DNA of 64,000 bases from Nocardiopsis sp. N85 (GTDB lineage Bacteria; Actinomycetota; Actinomycetes; Streptosporangiales; Streptosporangiaceae), in the NCBI RefSeq assembly GCF_028882275.1, contig NZ_JARBUT010000007.1:186001-250000 (forward strand), written 5' to 3'. Below, piece by piece: positions 8,467-16,837 of this stretch (position 1 is the stretch's first letter; each line of letters opens with the position of its first letter). The position numbers and the translations under genes are program-made. A model generated the notes under the pieces. The model worked only from the letters and a program-made list of their open reading frames with translations. It was not told the origin of the DNA and searched no databases.

Positions 8467-9330
8467 ATGACCGAACTCATCGTCATCACCGGCGCCGCCG
8501 GCCGGATCGGCACCCTGCTGCGCCCCCGCATGGCCCGCCCCGGGCGGATCCTGCGCCTGGTCGACATCGCCCCGCAACCGGCGCCCGCCCCCGGGGAGGC
8601 CGTCGAGACCGTCCACGGGGACATCACCGACCTGCCCGCCATGGAGGCGGCCTGCGCCGGCGCCGACGCGGTGATCCACCTGGGCGGGCTCAGCACCGAA
8701 GGCCCCTGGGAGGACGTCCTGCGCCTGAACGTGCACGGCACCCGGCAGGTGTTCGAGGCGGCCCGCCGGGCGAAGGTACCGCGGGTGGTCTTCGCGAGCA
8801 CCAACCACGTCGTGGGCTTCCACCCGCGCGCCGCCGGCGACCCCGGCGACCACGCCCTCCCCCGGCCCGACACCCACTACGGGGTGAGCAAGGCGGCCGG
8901 GGAGGCGCTGGGGAGCCTCTACCACGACCGCTACGGCCTCGACGTGCTGTGCGTGCGCATCGGCGCCTGCTTCCCCCGCCCCCTGGACGCCCACATGTTG
9001 CAGACGTGGCTCTCACCCGACGACTGCGCACGCCTGATGGAGGCACTGCTGACCGCGCCCTCCCCCGGGTTCCGGGTGGTGTGGGGCGTCTCGGACAACA
9101 CCCGCCGCTGGTGGTCGCTGAAGGAGGCCCGCGCCCTGGGCTACGACCCCCGGGACGACGCGGAGACGCACGCCCCCGAGATCCCGGCCGCCCGGGGCGG
9201 GGGACCCGACCCGACCCGACCGCCCCACGACCGGCTCGGCGGATCCTTCTGCGACCCCTCCCTGGACGTGGACCGCCCCGGGAGGCACACCGCGCCCGAC
9301 CGGACCCGCCCGGGTCAGTCCCCCAGGTAA
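8467..9330 (+). CDS. Uronate-dehydrogenase-like NAD-dependent SDR
   Basis: A 287-residue extended SDR. It shows the NAD motif GAAGRIG (9-15), the segment HLGGLS (71-76), FASTNHVVGFHPR, and catalytic Tyr138 and Lys142 in YGVSK, then VRIGACFPRPLDAHML and TWLSPDDCARL. This pattern matches uronate dehydrogenases, which oxidise D-glucuronate or D-galacturonate to the aldaro-lactone. The start is the ATG at 8467 (MTELIVITGA). About 40 C-terminal residues are Pro/Arg-rich and unlike the family. It is separated from the importer by a terminator, but the context suggests the imported substrate is a uronate or is converted to one. Confidence 0.75.
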   Translation: MTELIVITGAAGRIGTLLRPRMARPGRILRLVDIAPQPAPAPGEAVETVHGDITDLPAMEAACAGADAVIHLGGLSTEGPWEDVLRLNVHGTRQVFEAARRAKVPRVVFASTNHVVGFHPRAAGDPGDHALPRPDTHYGVSKAAGEALGSLYHDRYGLDVLCVRIGACFPRPLDAHMLQTWLSPDDCARLMEALLTAPSPGFRVVWGVSDNTRRWWSLKEARALGYDPRDDAETHAPEIPAARGGGPDPTRPPHDRLGGSFCDPSLDVDRPGRHTAPDRTRPGQSPR

Positions 9331-9975
9331 CGCAGCACCGCGCGCACCCGACGGCTGTGCCCCGTGCCGTGCTCCAGGTCCAACTTGTCGAAGATCGCGT
9401 TGACGTGCTTCTCCACCGCGCTCAACGAGATGTGCAACCGGGCCGCGACCGACGGGTTGCTCCACCCCTGCGCCATCTGCTCCAGCACATCGCGCTCACG
9501 CGGGGTCGACCGCGCCAGCGGATCGGCGCGGCCGGCGTGCGCCAACAGACGACGCACCACCTCCGGGTCGAAGGCCGCCCCGCCCCCCCCCCCCCCCCCC
9601 CCCCGCCACCCGCTCCAACGCGTCCAGGAACTCCCCCACCTCCGACACCCGGTCCTTGAGCAGGTACCCCACCCCGCCCGAGGAACCCGTGAGCAGCTCG
9701 GTGGCGTAGCGCCGCTCCACGTACTGCGACAACACCAGCACCGCCACCCCCGGGTGCTCGGCGCGGATGCGCAACGCCGCCCGCAACCCCTCATCGGTGT
9801 GGGTCGGCGGCATCCGCACGTCCACCACCGCCGCGTCGGGCACCCGCCGGGCCACCTCCACGAGCAGGGCCTCGGCGTCCCCGACCGCCGCCACCACCTC
9901 GTCCCCCTCCTCCTCCAACAAACGCACCAGCCCCTCCCGTAACAGGACCGAGTCGTCGGCGATCACCAAACGCAT
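9315..9975 (-). pseudogene. NarL/LuxR-type response regulator, frame broken by a poly-G tract
   Basis: The 5' part encodes a receiver domain (start MRLVIADDS at 9975; phospho-acceptor Asp52 in VDVRMPP; Lys107 in YLLKD). The 3' part, in another frame, encodes a complete LuxR DNA-binding domain (TPRERDVLEQMAQG, HISLSAVEKHVNAI). The two join at a run of 22 G (coding strand; C at 9583-9604) that encodes a Gly linker. With 22 G the receiver frame ends at 9496 after 159 residues; with 21 or 24 G a fusion of about 219-220 residues is restored. It could be a phase-variable gene, a recent mutation or a sequencing miscount. It overlaps the end of the upstream convergent gene by 16 nt. Confidence 0.85.
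9583..9604. repeat. 22-nt C/G homopolymer in a coding region
   Basis: An uninterrupted run of 22 C on the plus strand (G on the coding strand of the response regulator), located exactly at the linker between receiver and HTH. It is by far the longest homopolymer in the window. Confidence 0.95.
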
Positions 9976-10010
9976 GAAACGTCCCTCTTCTCGTCTCCCG
10001 GCGAGGCCGG

Positions 10011-10259
10011 TCACCGGGGCAGGACGGCGCGCACGGTCGTGGGGCCACCCGACCGACGCCACCGCCGCCCGGCACAGCAGTACCACGCCCCCGCCAGAGG
10101 GGATGAGCCCGACCCAGCGCGAAAGGGGGTGTCCAGGAACGCCGCACCGGCGGCGCGCGCCACCGACTCGGGGACACCCGACCGGGCCCCGGCGGGGGCG
10201 GACCCTCCCCGTTCGGCCCCCGCCGGCCGGAAGCGGCGGTAGCCTCGATGCGTCATCAC
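10011..10259 (-). pseudogene. Possible remnant of a sensor histidine kinase C-terminus
   Basis: An 82-codon open frame whose last residues, GGPTTVRAVLPR, resemble the usual end of a NarL-partner kinase ATPase domain, 36 nt upstream of the response-regulator start. The rest is Arg/Ala/Gly-rich and shows no N-box or G-box. Its position is where the cognate kinase would be expected, so a decayed kinase is the best guess; it could also be plain non-coding GC-rich sequence. Confidence 0.3.
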
Positions 10260-10288
10260 CGCACAGGGGCAGACAGGGGAGGACGACC

Positions 10289-11254
10289 GTGTCCGACAGG
10301 TGGACCGCGATCGACTTCGAGACCGCCAACCAGGACCGGGGCAGCGCCTGCGCCGTCGGTCTGGTCAAAGTGCGCGACGGGGTGATCGTGGACCGCCACA
10401 CCACCCTCATCCGCCCGCCCGCCGGGATCGACTTCTTCTCCCACCACAACATCGCCGTCCACGGCATCACCCCCGCCGACGTCGCCGACGCCCCCACCTG
10501 GGAGACCGTGCACGGCCGCATCGTGGAGTTCGCCGACGGCGACCCGCTGGTGGCGCACAACGCCCCCTTCGACATGGGGGTGCTCGTCCGGGCCTGCGCG
10601 CACACCGGCCTGGCCCACCCCGACTGGGACTACGCCTGCACCCTGGCCCTGTCCCGCCGCACCTGGGCCGACCTGCCCGACCACCGGCTGCCCACCGTCA
10701 GCGCCCACATCGGACACCGGGTGACCCACCACCACCGGGCCGACGCCGACGCCGAGGCCGCCGCGCGCATCGCCATCGCCGCCATGCAACGGCACGGCAC
10801 GACCTCCCTGGCCGACCTGGCCCGCGCCGCCGGCGGACTGCGCCGGCTGGCCGCCGCCACCGCCACCCTCACCCCCGTGGCGGTGCCCGTGCGCGCGCCG
10901 GCGGGCGGCGAGGACCGCTTCGCGCGCTGGCAGCGCGCCGCCAAGGCCGACCTGCCCGCGCCCTCCCCCGACGCCGACCCCGCCGGCCCCCTGTACGGCA
11001 AGGTCGTGTGCGTCTCCGGCGACCTGGCGTCCATGGACAAACCCGAGGTGTGGCGGCGCATCGCCGAGGCCGGCGGAACCCCCGCCAAGAACGTCACCAA
11101 GAAGACCGACGTGCTGGTCACCGGCGTCGGTGACGGCGCGGGCAAGACCGCCAAGCACCGCCAGGCCGAGACCTACGTCGAACGCGGCCAGCGCATCGAC
11201 TTCGTCACCGAGGCCGACCTCCTGGTACTGCTGGGCATGACCACCGGCGCCTGA
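10289..11254 (+). CDS. DEDDh exonuclease (DnaQ-like) with C-terminal BRCT domain
   Basis: A 321-residue protein. The N-terminal 3'-5' exonuclease domain has ExoI IDFETAN (Asp9, Glu11), ExoII VAHNAPFDMG and ExoIII HRADADAEAAA. The C-terminal BRCT domain (about residues 230-315) has GKVVCVSGDL, GGTPAKNVTKKTDVLV and KHRQAETY. The GTG at 10289 follows GGGGAGGACG. The combination is known from actinobacterial DNA polymerase III epsilon-like proteins and suggests a DNA-repair nuclease recruited through its BRCT domain. Confidence 0.88.
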   Translation: MSDRWTAIDFETANQDRGSACAVGLVKVRDGVIVDRHTTLIRPPAGIDFFSHHNIAVHGITPADVADAPTWETVHGRIVEFADGDPLVAHNAPFDMGVLVRACAHTGLAHPDWDYACTLALSRRTWADLPDHRLPTVSAHIGHRVTHHHRADADAEAAARIAIAAMQRHGTTSLADLARAAGGLRRLAAATATLTPVAVPVRAPAGGEDRFARWQRAAKADLPAPSPDADPAGPLYGKVVCVSGDLASMDKPEVWRRIAEAGGTPAKNVTKKTDVLVTGVGDGAGKTAKHRQAETYVERGQRIDFVTEADLLVLLGMTTGA

Positions 11255-11262
11255 CACCAGGA

Positions 11263-11289
11263 CGGGGCCGCCCGCACCGGACGGCCCCG
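11263..11289. terminator. Bidirectional intrinsic terminator
   Basis: Stem CGGGGCCG / CGGCCCCG (8 bp) with an 11-nt loop, between the convergent exonuclease gene (stop 11254) and the Vms1-like gene (stop 11305). Confidence 0.65.
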
Positions 11290-11304
11290 CGACGTGTGCG
11301 GCCC

Positions 11305-12435
11305 CTACTTGGGGAAGCGCAGGATCGCCCCGCTGTCCGCGGCGGTCTCCCCGTGCTGCAACACCTCCATGAACCCGGCGTCGGCCATCGCCGCCGAGCG
11401 CAGCATGAGCGCGCTCGCCGGCGCCTTGAAGGCCCTGTCCGGGTCGTCCAGATGCGTCGGCTTGGCGGCCACCAGGATCGGCTCGGTGGGCGAACCCCAC
11501 AGGTCGGGTTCGCCGTCGCGCTCGGCCCCCAACAGCAGGGTCCGCACACGGGCCTCCGACAGCATCGGCAACGTGGACTCCGTGCCGCGCACCGCCTGGT
11601 CGTGGGCCAACTTGCGCTCGAACTCGTCCAACGCCTCGTCGTGGGAGTCCACCACGAACGCCCGCAACGCCTCCGCCGCCGCCTGGTGCAGCCGCTCCTC
11701 CGCGTCCGGGCCGCCGCGCCCGCCCGGCACCACCTGGATCGGGATGGAGAGCTTGCGCTCGTGCATGTTGTCGCGCAGGTAGGCGATGGCCTCGTCGTCC
11801 CCGCCGACGAGGATGATCCTCGCGTCCACCTCCGCCACGGCCTCGCGCACGATCTCGGCGAGCCGGGCCGTGTTCTCCCGCCAGGTCTCCAACGGGTACT
11901 GCTTGCGGACGAAGTCGCCGCCGTACCCGCCCAGGTTGCCCGGCCCGCCCCGCCCCATCGTGGGGATGTTGTGCAGGTCGGCACCGGTGAAGGACTTCTC
12001 CGTCACCGGCTTGGGGTCGGGCTCCCCGGCGTAGGCGTACACCTTCGCGTTGACCCGGTCCAGGGCCACCAACGCGTACGGCAGGTGCCGGCCCCGGTCC
12101 ACCACCACCGGCAGCGTGTCCGCCACCGGCGACCACAGCGCCCGGTCCCGGGAGGGCGGCTCGCTCAGCGTGTACACCCCCAGCAGGCGCCCCTCGGAGG
12201 CGTACAGGGCGTGGCCGTGCTCACCGAAGGCCCGGGAGGTGCCCTCCCTCACCGCCTCCCCCAGCACCTTCAGGTCGGCCTCGTCGGCACCCATCGCGGC
12301 GAGATCCTCACGCAGGTGGCGCCAGCTCAGTTCGATCTTCTTGTCGGCGTCGGTGGTGGCGCGGCTGGTGTCCAGATGCACCGAGGCCACCGGGGCGTCG
12401 CTCTCGTACAGCGGTCGCAGAAAACCCAGATCCAT
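11305..12435 (-). CDS. Vms1/eRF1-like (Rv2629-type) protein
   Basis: A 376-residue soluble protein starting MDLGFLRPLYE, like the actinobacterial Rv2629/Vms1-type family. It has the segment VASVHLDTSRAT near the N-terminus, a central VDRGRHLPYALVALDR, and the release-factor-like middle domain with ARIILVGGDDEAIAYL. Homologues are annotated as peptide-release-factor-like proteins, some linked to hypoxia or ribosome-associated stress; no catalytic GGQ is visible here. The ATG at 12435 fits homology; a GTG at 12459 is an alternative, closer to the AAGGAGGTG at 12471-12480. Confidence 0.75.
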   Translation of the reverse strand: MDLGFLRPLYESDAPVASVHLDTSRATTDADKKIELSWRHLREDLAAMGADEADLKVLGEAVREGTSRAFGEHGHALYASEGRLLGVYTLSEPPSRDRALWSPVADTLPVVVDRGRHLPYALVALDRVNAKVYAYAGEPDPKPVTEKSFTGADLHNIPTMGRGGPGNLGGYGGDFVRKQYPLETWRENTARLAEIVREAVAEVDARIILVGGDDEAIAYLRDNMHERKLSIPIQVVPGGRGGPDAEERLHQAAAEALRAFVVDSHDEALDEFERKLAHDQAVRGTESTLPMLSEARVRTLLLGAERDGEPDLWGSPTEPILVAAKPTHLDDPDRAFKAPASALMLRSAAMADAGFMEVLQHGETAADSGAILRFPK

Positions 12436-12689
12436 GTATCCGCGGGGCGCGGTCTCCACCTCGCCCCGCCCACCTCCTTCTCGGGGTCGGCCTGTTCGGG
12501 CCATCCTCAGGGGACGGTGCTGCCCACCGTAACCGCCCACGTCGCCGGTGTCACAAGTCCTTGCCCAACGATGTCCCGGCCTTGCCCGAGATCGGGCCCG
12601 CCCACCGACCCGACATCACGGGCACCGCGACGGTCGGGTGCGACCGCGTCCCTCCTGCGCAACGTCGGTGCCGGACGAAGGGAGCGACC

Positions 12690-13310
12690 GCGCCGGAGGG
12701 ACTGAACCGGGCCCTGGAACCGGTCGAGGAGAACACCGGGGAATCGTTGGACACGGCGGCGATGGCGCGTGTCGCGCTCACCTTCGAACACCACCTGCGC
12801 CGCCTGTTCCGCGCCCTGGCCGGAACGCCGCTGTGGGAGTACCCGCGCAGACGCCGCCTGCCCCTGGCGGCCGGTCGTCGACGGCGACGCCACCCCGCTC
12901 GGCATCGCCGTCCGGTACGGCCACGGGTCGGCCGAGGCGTTCGCCGGGGCCTTTCGCGCCCTGCACGGCGTGGGCCCCGGCGAGGCCCCTCGCGCCGACG
13001 CGACGCTCACCTCACAACCGCGGACGACGTTCCGCCTGACCGTGGAGGGAGGTACCGCCGTGCGGTACCGGATCGTGGAGGAGAAGGGCGCTGCGCCTGG
13101 TGGGCCACCGGGCGCGGGTGCCGTTGGTGCACGGGGGGACCCGACCCGCCATCGAGACGTTCGTGCGGGGCCCGGGACACGACACCCCGGCCGCTCTGGA
13201 CGCCCTGTCCGACGGCGAACGGCCGGGGTGCCGTCGGTGACCTCCGACGTCGACCCCCGGTGGCTTGAGGGCGGCGAACCCGACCACCGGCGGTGCCCGT
13301 CGAACGTGTC
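12690..13310 (+). pseudogene. Decayed AraC-family regulator with GyrI-like domain
   Basis: Pieces of one protein appear in different frames. LNRALEPVEENTG...HLRRLFRALAGTPLWEY (about 12700-12860) is the first half of an AraC HTH. After a frameshift, GIAVRYGHGSAEAFAGAFRA (about 12900-12960) and QPRTTFRLTVEGG...VRYRIVEEKG complete the HTH and begin the GyrI-like domain. Another shift gives LVGHRARVPLVHGG (about 13090), and yet another GVPSVTSDVDP near 13235. At least three frameshifts and loss of the C-terminus make it non-functional. AraC-GyrI proteins are small-molecule-responsive regulators. Confidence 0.8.
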
Positions 13311-13479
13311 CGGGCCCCGATCACCCCCGGGGGGCGGCGAGGCCGAGGGCGCCCCCGCCCCGCCACCGGCGCGCGCGGGCCCCGGGGACGGGCCCCGCAC
13401 ACACCGGACGCCCCTCGAAGGGGCCCGCCGGCACACCCCACAAGGGCCCTCCCCCACCACGGGACCCACCGGGAACACA

Positions 13480-13504
13480 CGTACAGTACGTTTGTACATG
13501 TACA
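13480..13504. promoter_or_regulatory. Palindromic operator candidates before the TetR gene
   Basis: Two inverted repeats stand next to each other: CGTACAGTACG (13480-13490) and the perfect 12-bp palindrome TGTACATGTACA (13493-13504). They are 30 nt upstream of the TetR start and are AT-richer than the surroundings. Both share GTAC half-sites, so autoregulation by the TetR protein is likely. Confidence 0.6.
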
Positions 13505-13533
13505 TATGTCCCAGGCGAGCGAGGAGCCCGACC

Positions 13534-14124
13534 ATGCGACGAGGACAACGGCACGGCACCCCACCGCCCCGCGCCCGCCGCGACCCCCACGGCCGCCGAC
13601 ACGCCATCATCGAGGCCGCCGCCGACCTCATCGTCCACGAGGGCGCCGCCGACCTCACCCACCGCCGCATCGCCTCCCGAGCCCAGGTGCCCCTGGGCTC
13701 GACCACCTACTACTTCTCCTCACTGACCGAACTCAAGGTCGCCGCCCTGGAACACCTCACCGCCGAATGCGACGCCTGGCTCCAACGGGCACGCACCGCC
13801 CTGGCCGACCACGACGGCGACCCCATCGGACTGTGCGCCCTGCTCGCCGACTACCTCGCCGACCGCGACCGGGTCCACACCGACTTCGCCCTCACCTCCG
13901 CCGCCGCGAGCGACCCCGCCCTGCGCCCCCTGTCCCTGATCTGGTTCGACGGCCTCGTGGAACTACTGAGCCGGTACACCGACCCCGACACCGCGCACGC
14001 CATCACGGTGTTCACCGACGGCGCCGTCGTACACGCCCTCCTGCACGACACCCCCCTGGACACCACCACCCTGCACCGCACCATCACCGCGCTCATGGGC
14101 GCGGCGGCCGAGAGGACCCCGTGA
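13534..14124 (+). CDS. TetR-family transcriptional regulator
   Basis: A 196-residue repressor. The N-terminal TetR HTH covers about residues 20-68 (AIIEAAADLIVHEGAADLTH, RRIASRAQVPLGSTTYYF). The C-terminal ligand domain is all-helical. The ATG at 13534 follows GCGAGGAG by 8 nt; in-frame sequence further upstream is not homologous and contains the operator. The stop overlaps the GTG of the MFS gene by 4 nt, so it most likely controls that pump in response to its drug substrate. Confidence 0.9.
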   Translation: MRRGQRHGTPPPRARRDPHGRRHAIIEAAADLIVHEGAADLTHRRIASRAQVPLGSTTYYFSSLTELKVAALEHLTAECDAWLQRARTALADHDGDPIGLCALLADYLADRDRVHTDFALTSAAASDPALRPLSLIWFDGLVELLSRYTDPDTAHAITVFTDGAVVHALLHDTPLDTTTLHRTITALMGAAAERTP

Positions 14125-15662
14125 CGACCTCGCCCCTGCCCCGGACCACCACCCCCGCCCCCTCCCGACGCCGCCGCTGGGCCGGACTGATCGTCCTGTC
14201 CGCCAGCCTGCTCGTCGTGGCCATGGACATGACCATCCTCAACGTGGCCCTGCCCGACCTGGCCGCCCACCTGCGCCCCACCGCGGGCCAACAACTGTGG
14301 ATCGTCGACGTCTACTCCCTGGTCCTGGCCGGACTGCTCGTACCCATGAGCGCCCTCGCCGACCGGTGGGGCCGCCGCCTGATGCTGCTGGCCGGGTTCG
14401 CCGTGTTCGGCGGCGCCTCCCTGCTGGTGCTCCTCGCCGACACCCCCGCCGCCGTCATCGCCGTACGCGCCCTGCTCGGCGCCGGCGGGGCCATGATCAT
14501 GCCCACCACCCTGTCGATGATCCGCACCCTCTTCCCCGACCCGCGCGAACGCGCCACCGCGCTGGGAGTGTGGGCGGCCACCTCCTCCCTGGGCATGGCC
14601 GTGGGCCCCATCCTCGGCGGACTACTGCTCCAACACTTCTCCTGGCACGCCGCGTTCCTGGTCAACGTGCCGCTCATGGTCGCCGCGATCATCGCCGGCC
14701 TGCTCCTGCTCCCCGAGGCCCGCGACCCCTCCCCCGGCCGCTGGGACGCCCTCGCCACCGTCCAGGCCATCACCGGCATGCTCGCCCTGGTGTGGTCCAT
14801 CAAGCACTTCGCCAAGGCCGGCCCCGGCGACCCCCTGGGCTGGGCCGCGCTCGCCGCCGCCCTGACCGTCCTCACCTGGTTCGTACTGCGCTGCCTGCGC
14901 CGCCCCGACCCCCTGCTGGACGTACGCCTGTTCACCCGACGCCCCTTCACCGCGGGCGTCCTGGCCGCGCTGGCGTCCATGTTCGCCATGGCCTCCCTGC
15001 TCCTGCTGGTCGCCCAATGGCTGCAACTGGTCCTGGGCGCGTCCCCGTTCATGGCCGGGGTGTACCTGACCCCCATGGCCCTGGGCGCCGTCGTCGCCTC
15101 ACCCCTGGCCCCCTGGCTGGCCGCGCGGATCGGCGCGCGCACCACCCTGGCCGGCGGCCTGGCCGTGGCCGGCACGGGGTTCCTCCTGCTGTACCTGGCA
15201 CCGAGCCCACCGGCCCACCCGGTGGTCCTGGTCTCGCTGCTGATGCTGGGGATCGGCGCGGGCGCGCTGGCCATCGCCTCGGCCATCATCATGTCCGGCA
15301 CCCCCCAGACCAAGGCCGGCAACGCCGCCGCCATCGAGGAGACCGCCTACGACCTGGGCAACGTCCTGGGGGTCGCCGTCGTCGGCTCCATCGCCAGCGT
15401 CGTCTACCGCGCCCACCTGGACGTGGCCGACCTGACCGGGCCCACCCCGGCGGACCTGACCGCCGCCCGGGAATCGCTCGGCGCCGCCCTGGAGATCGCC
15501 GAACGCGCCCAGAGCACGGAACTGGCCACCCGCGCCGGCACGGCCTTCACCGAGGCCCTCGTCCAGACCGGCCTCATCGGCGCCATCGTCATGTTCACCG
15601 CCGCCGCGGTGGTCTTCGCCCTGGTACCCCGCGACCTGGACCTGGCCACCCAGCAGCACTGA
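14121..15662 (+). CDS. MFS drug efflux transporter, DHA2 (EmrB/QacA) family
   Basis: A 513-residue inner-membrane protein with 14 predicted helices. The motif VAMDMTILNVALPDL in helix 1 (motif D1) and LADRWGRR in loop 2-3 (motif A) mark the DHA2 proton-drug antiporters, as does GPILGGLLL (motif C). The GTG at 14121 overlaps the TetR stop (GTGA). Co-transcribed with and probably repressed by the TetR protein. Substrates are not predictable beyond cationic or hydrophobic drugs. Confidence 0.92.
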   Translation: MTTSPLPRTTTPAPSRRRRWAGLIVLSASLLVVAMDMTILNVALPDLAAHLRPTAGQQLWIVDVYSLVLAGLLVPMSALADRWGRRLMLLAGFAVFGGASLLVLLADTPAAVIAVRALLGAGGAMIMPTTLSMIRTLFPDPRERATALGVWAATSSLGMAVGPILGGLLLQHFSWHAAFLVNVPLMVAAIIAGLLLLPEARDPSPGRWDALATVQAITGMLALVWSIKHFAKAGPGDPLGWAALAAALTVLTWFVLRCLRRPDPLLDVRLFTRRPFTAGVLAALASMFAMASLLLLVAQWLQLVLGASPFMAGVYLTPMALGAVVASPLAPWLAARIGARTTLAGGLAVAGTGFLLLYLAPSPPAHPVVLVSLLMLGIGAGALAIASAIIMSGTPQTKAGNAAAIEETAYDLGNVLGVAVVGSIASVVYRAHLDVADLTGPTPADLTAARESLGAALEIAERAQSTELATRAGTAFTEALVQTGLIGAIVMFTAAAVVFALVPRDLDLATQQH

Positions 15663-15664
15663 CC

Positions 15665-15700
15665 GCGTCCCGGCCCCGGCGCGCGCCGGGGCCGGGACGC
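15665..15700. terminator. Strong convergent intrinsic terminator
   Basis: Perfect 16-bp stem GCGTCCCGGCCCCGGC / GCCGGGGCCGGGACGC with a 4-nt GCGC loop, between the convergent MFS (stop 15662) and hydrolase (stop 15705) genes. Confidence 0.9.
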
Positions 15701-15704
15701 GCGC

Positions 15705-16562
15705 TCACAGATGGGGGGCGCGCACCCGGGCACGGGAGCGCTCCAGGAAACGCCGCAACACCTCGTTGAACCGCTGGGGACGCTCCAGATTGGGCAGATG
15801 CCCCGCACCCTCGATGATCTCCACCACCGAGTCGGGGATGCGCACGTGCATGGCCTCGGTGAAGTCCGGCGGGGTGAACACGTCCTCCTGGCCGGCCACC
15901 AACAACGTCGGCGCCGAGATACGACGCAGCAACGGCACGTGGTCCGGCCGCTGCGCCCGCCCCTCCAAGGCGGCCGCCGCCCCCTCGGGCGGGGCCGCGT
16001 ACATCATCGCCCGCACATGGTCGGCGACCGCCGGCAGGGCCCGCACGTTGGCCTCGGTCATCATCCCGACCAACACCTCGTCGGTGTAACCGCCCATGCC
16101 CTCCACCCGCAGCCGCCGGGCCATCGCCCGACGCCCCGCCCGGCCCTGCTCCGTCTCGGCGTAGGGGTTGGTGGCGGCCAGGGTGAGACAGTCGACCCGG
16201 TCGGGGAAGAGCCGACACAGCTCCAGGGCGATCTGGCCGCCCATCGACAACCCCACCACGCCCACCACGTCCAGCCCCAGATGCTCCAGGAGCGCGTCCT
16301 GGTCACGGGCGAAGGCGTCCATGGTCGTGACACCGGGCACGACGGTACTGCGCCCGTACCCGCGCAGATCGGGCGCGATCACCCGGAACCCACGACCGGC
16401 CAACGCCCTGACCTGCGGTTCCCACATGGTGTGGTCGAAGGGGTGCCCGTGCACGAACAGGATCGGATACCCCACACCGAGGTCCACGTAGTGGACGTCG
16501 ATACCGCGCACGCGGGCGGTACGCGATCCGTCGCTGTTCACGGGGTTCGTCTGATGTGCCAC
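15705..16562 (-). CDS. Alpha/beta-hydrolase fold protein
   Basis: A 285-residue hydrolase. The oxyanion segment is FVHGHPFDHTMW, the nucleophile elbow VVGLSMGGQ (Ser near 107), and the catalytic His lies in GAGHLPNLERP. The acid is probably the Asp of VAGQEDVFTPP. The arrangement matches the BioH/3-oxoadipate enol-lactonase/haloperoxidase branch, but the substrate cannot be told. No signal peptide, so cytoplasmic. An inverted repeat upstream (16569-16597) could be its operator. Confidence 0.85.
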   Translation of the reverse strand: MAHQTNPVNSDGSRTARVRGIDVHYVDLGVGYPILFVHGHPFDHTMWEPQVRALAGRGFRVIAPDLRGYGRSTVVPGVTTMDAFARDQDALLEHLGLDVVGVVGLSMGGQIALELCRLFPDRVDCLTLAATNPYAETEQGRAGRRAMARRLRVEGMGGYTDEVLVGMMTEANVRALPAVADHVRAMMYAAPPEGAAAALEGRAQRPDHVPLLRRISAPTLLVAGQEDVFTPPDFTEAMHVRIPDSVVEIIEGAGHLPNLERPQRFNEVLRRFLERSRARVRAPHL

Positions 16563-16568
16563 AAGAAA

Positions 16569-16597
16569 CGATGCTATTCACCCGCGCAAGAGCATCG
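16569..16597. promoter_or_regulatory. Inverted repeat upstream of the hydrolase
   Basis: CGATGCT (16569-16575) and AGCATCG (16591-16597) form a 7-bp inverted repeat with a 15-nt spacer just upstream of the hydrolase start at 16562. It may be an operator; nothing shows which regulator binds. Confidence 0.4.
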
Positions 16598-16837
16598 ATC
16601 CGTGGGGGCCCACCCTGGAGACGACGGAAACGACGGGGACCGTGCGCGATCCCGGCCCCCACACGCCGTGACCCGCCGTCCCCGGGCACGGCACGACGTG
16701 GTGAAGACCACCCCGTCCTCCCCGGAGACCCGGGACACCCGACCCCGGGGAGGACGCCCCGGCCGCCCCTCGGGACCGACCCCGACGACGCCTTCCCGCA
16801 CGGACCGGGCCCCGGACGCCTCCCCGACGAGAACCCC

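Noticed and set aside
16745-16762. CCGGGG / CCCCGG hairpin downstream of the second MFS gene
   Set aside because: Only a 6-bp stem and over 70 nt from the stop; too weak in this GC-rich sequence to call a terminator.
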